Source: Actinomyces sp. (lineage in GTDB: Bacteria; Actinomycetota; Actinomycetes; Actinomycetales; Actinomycetaceae). Taken from it: a stretch of DNA of 5,770 bases. The DNA lies in the NCBI GenBank assembly GCA_012837655.1, contig DUQT01000095.1, forward strand, positions 1 to 5,770, written 5' to 3'. Shown in pieces: positions 5,095-5,770 of the stretch (the stretch's first letter is position 1; each line of letters begins with the position of its first letter). The notes under the pieces are model-generated. The model did no database searches, was not told the origin of the DNA, and was given only the letters and a program-made list of their open reading frames with translations. A program made the position numbers and the translations under genes.

Positions 5095-5770
5095 ATGAAA
5101 TTAAGTCCAGATTCTCAGCACGACCACCTGATCGCCCAGGTGGTTGATGAACCTGTGGACCTTTCATTGGACATGCCCAGTGCGATCCGTGAAATCGCGG
5201 AGCGCGTTGCCGTGCAAGTAAAGACCGCCCAGGCTAATTCAGTCGTGAAATTAAATCGAGGACGAGTGGGAGTCTCCTATTCCGGAGGCGTCGACTCCTC
5301 TGTACTTGCCGCCCTAGTTGCACGTGCTGTTGGCCGAGACCATACGATTCTGCTTCTTGGAGAATCGGCGTCGCTTGCTCGCCGCGAGAAAGCCTTTGCG
5401 CTGCGTCAAGCCGCACAACTCGACCTCGAAGTTGTTGAAGTTGCTACACACGAACTCGACAACCCAAATTATTCGAAGAATCCCGTAAACCGCTGTTACT
5501 TTTGCAAAGACGAGCTTTACAACCGATTCGATGAGGCCGTGTTGGACCAGCATCAAATCGGCGTACTGGTTTATGGCGAGAACCGCGACGACTCTGCACG
5601 CCCGGACCGCCCCGGCGGTAAAGCCGCGCGCGAACACGGTGTGCTCTACCCTCTTGGAACCGCGGGAGCCACAAAAGCACACGTTCGTGATATCGCCCGA
5701 GCTTTCGGACTGATCAGCGCGGAAAAACCAGCGGCCCCGTGCTTGGCAAGTCGGATTCCACACGGTGAGC
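5095..5770 (+). CDS. larE: LarE, ATP-dependent sulfur insertase for nickel-pincer cofactor synthesis (3' end outside window)
   Basis: LarE adenylylates the carboxyl groups of the pyridinium dicarboxylate mononucleotide made by LarB and replaces them with thiocarboxylates, before LarC inserts nickel. The first 225 residues are present; L. plantarum LarE has about 276, so a modest C-terminal part is missing. The N-type ATP-pyrophosphatase loop SGGVDS is at 63-68. CYFC at 134-137 gives Cys134 and Cys137, followed by GENRDDSARPDRPGG (161-175) and the typical TKAHVRDIARAFGL. KPAAPCLASRI carries Cys216, matching the sulfur-donating Cys176 of L. plantarum LarE. Having three cysteines fits LarE forms reported to hold a [4Fe-4S] cluster rather than the self-sacrificing form; this is inference. 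The P-loop lies about 35 residues further in than usual, owing to an N-terminal extension of unknown role. It serves the LarA-type enzyme directly upstream. Confidence 0.94.
   Translation, partial: MKLSPDSQHDHLIAQVVDEPVDLSLDMPSAIREIAERVAVQVKTAQANSVVKLNRGRVGVSYSGGVDSSVLAALVARAVGRDHTILLLGESASLARREKAFALRQAAQLDLEVVEVATHELDNPNYSKNPVNRCYFCKDELYNRFDEAVLDQHQIGVLVYGENRDDSARPDRPGGKAAREHGVLYPLGTAGATKAHVRDIARAFGLISAEKPAAPCLASRIPHGE

Noticed and set aside
4889..5167. Minus-strand reading frame of 92 codons over the larA-larE spacer
   Set aside because: It overlaps both flanking genes, covers repeat DNA, and its translation shows no recognisable family features.

Overview
The window looks like chromosomal DNA of a moderate-GC actinobacterium, possibly from the Actinomycetaceae or a relative. 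This is inferred from the gene types, GTG start use, codon preference and the style of the lipoprotein; no marker gene is present to fix the genus. It carries one partial gene on the minus strand and four on the plus strand, the last cut by the right edge. No rRNA, tRNA, CRISPR array, transposase or convincing Rho-independent terminator was found.

Layout. Positions 1-789 (minus) hold the N-terminal 263 codons of a secreted lipoprotein: a signal peptide with lipobox, one region resembling the cell-wall-binding repeat 2 family, then a long acidic Glu/Asp/Gly/Ala/Pro tract that runs out of the window. A 289-bp AT-rich divergent region follows, with a perfect 14-bp direct repeat flanking a hairpin-like palindrome. 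Next come a HutC-type GntR regulator with a UTRA ligand domain (1079-1822), 6-phosphogluconate dehydrogenase gnd (1951-3405), a LarA-family nickel-pincer racemase/epimerase (3621-4928), and the 5' part of larE (5095-5770), which encodes the sulfur insertase for the nickel-pincer cofactor. Both spacers around the larA homolog contain imperfect short tandem repeats.

How it fits together. LarE helps make the nickel-pincer nucleotide that LarA-type enzymes carry on an active-site lysine, so larA and larE form a functional pair; larB and larC would be expected beyond the right edge or elsewhere. The larA homolog keeps the metal-binding and catalytic residues but differs from lactate racemase at a substrate-contact position and has a longer N-terminal half. 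With gnd and a sugar-acid-type GntR/UTRA regulator beside it, a sugar acid (aldonate such as gluconate) epimerase is a reasonable alternative to lactate racemase. This link is inferred from context and not proven by sequence.
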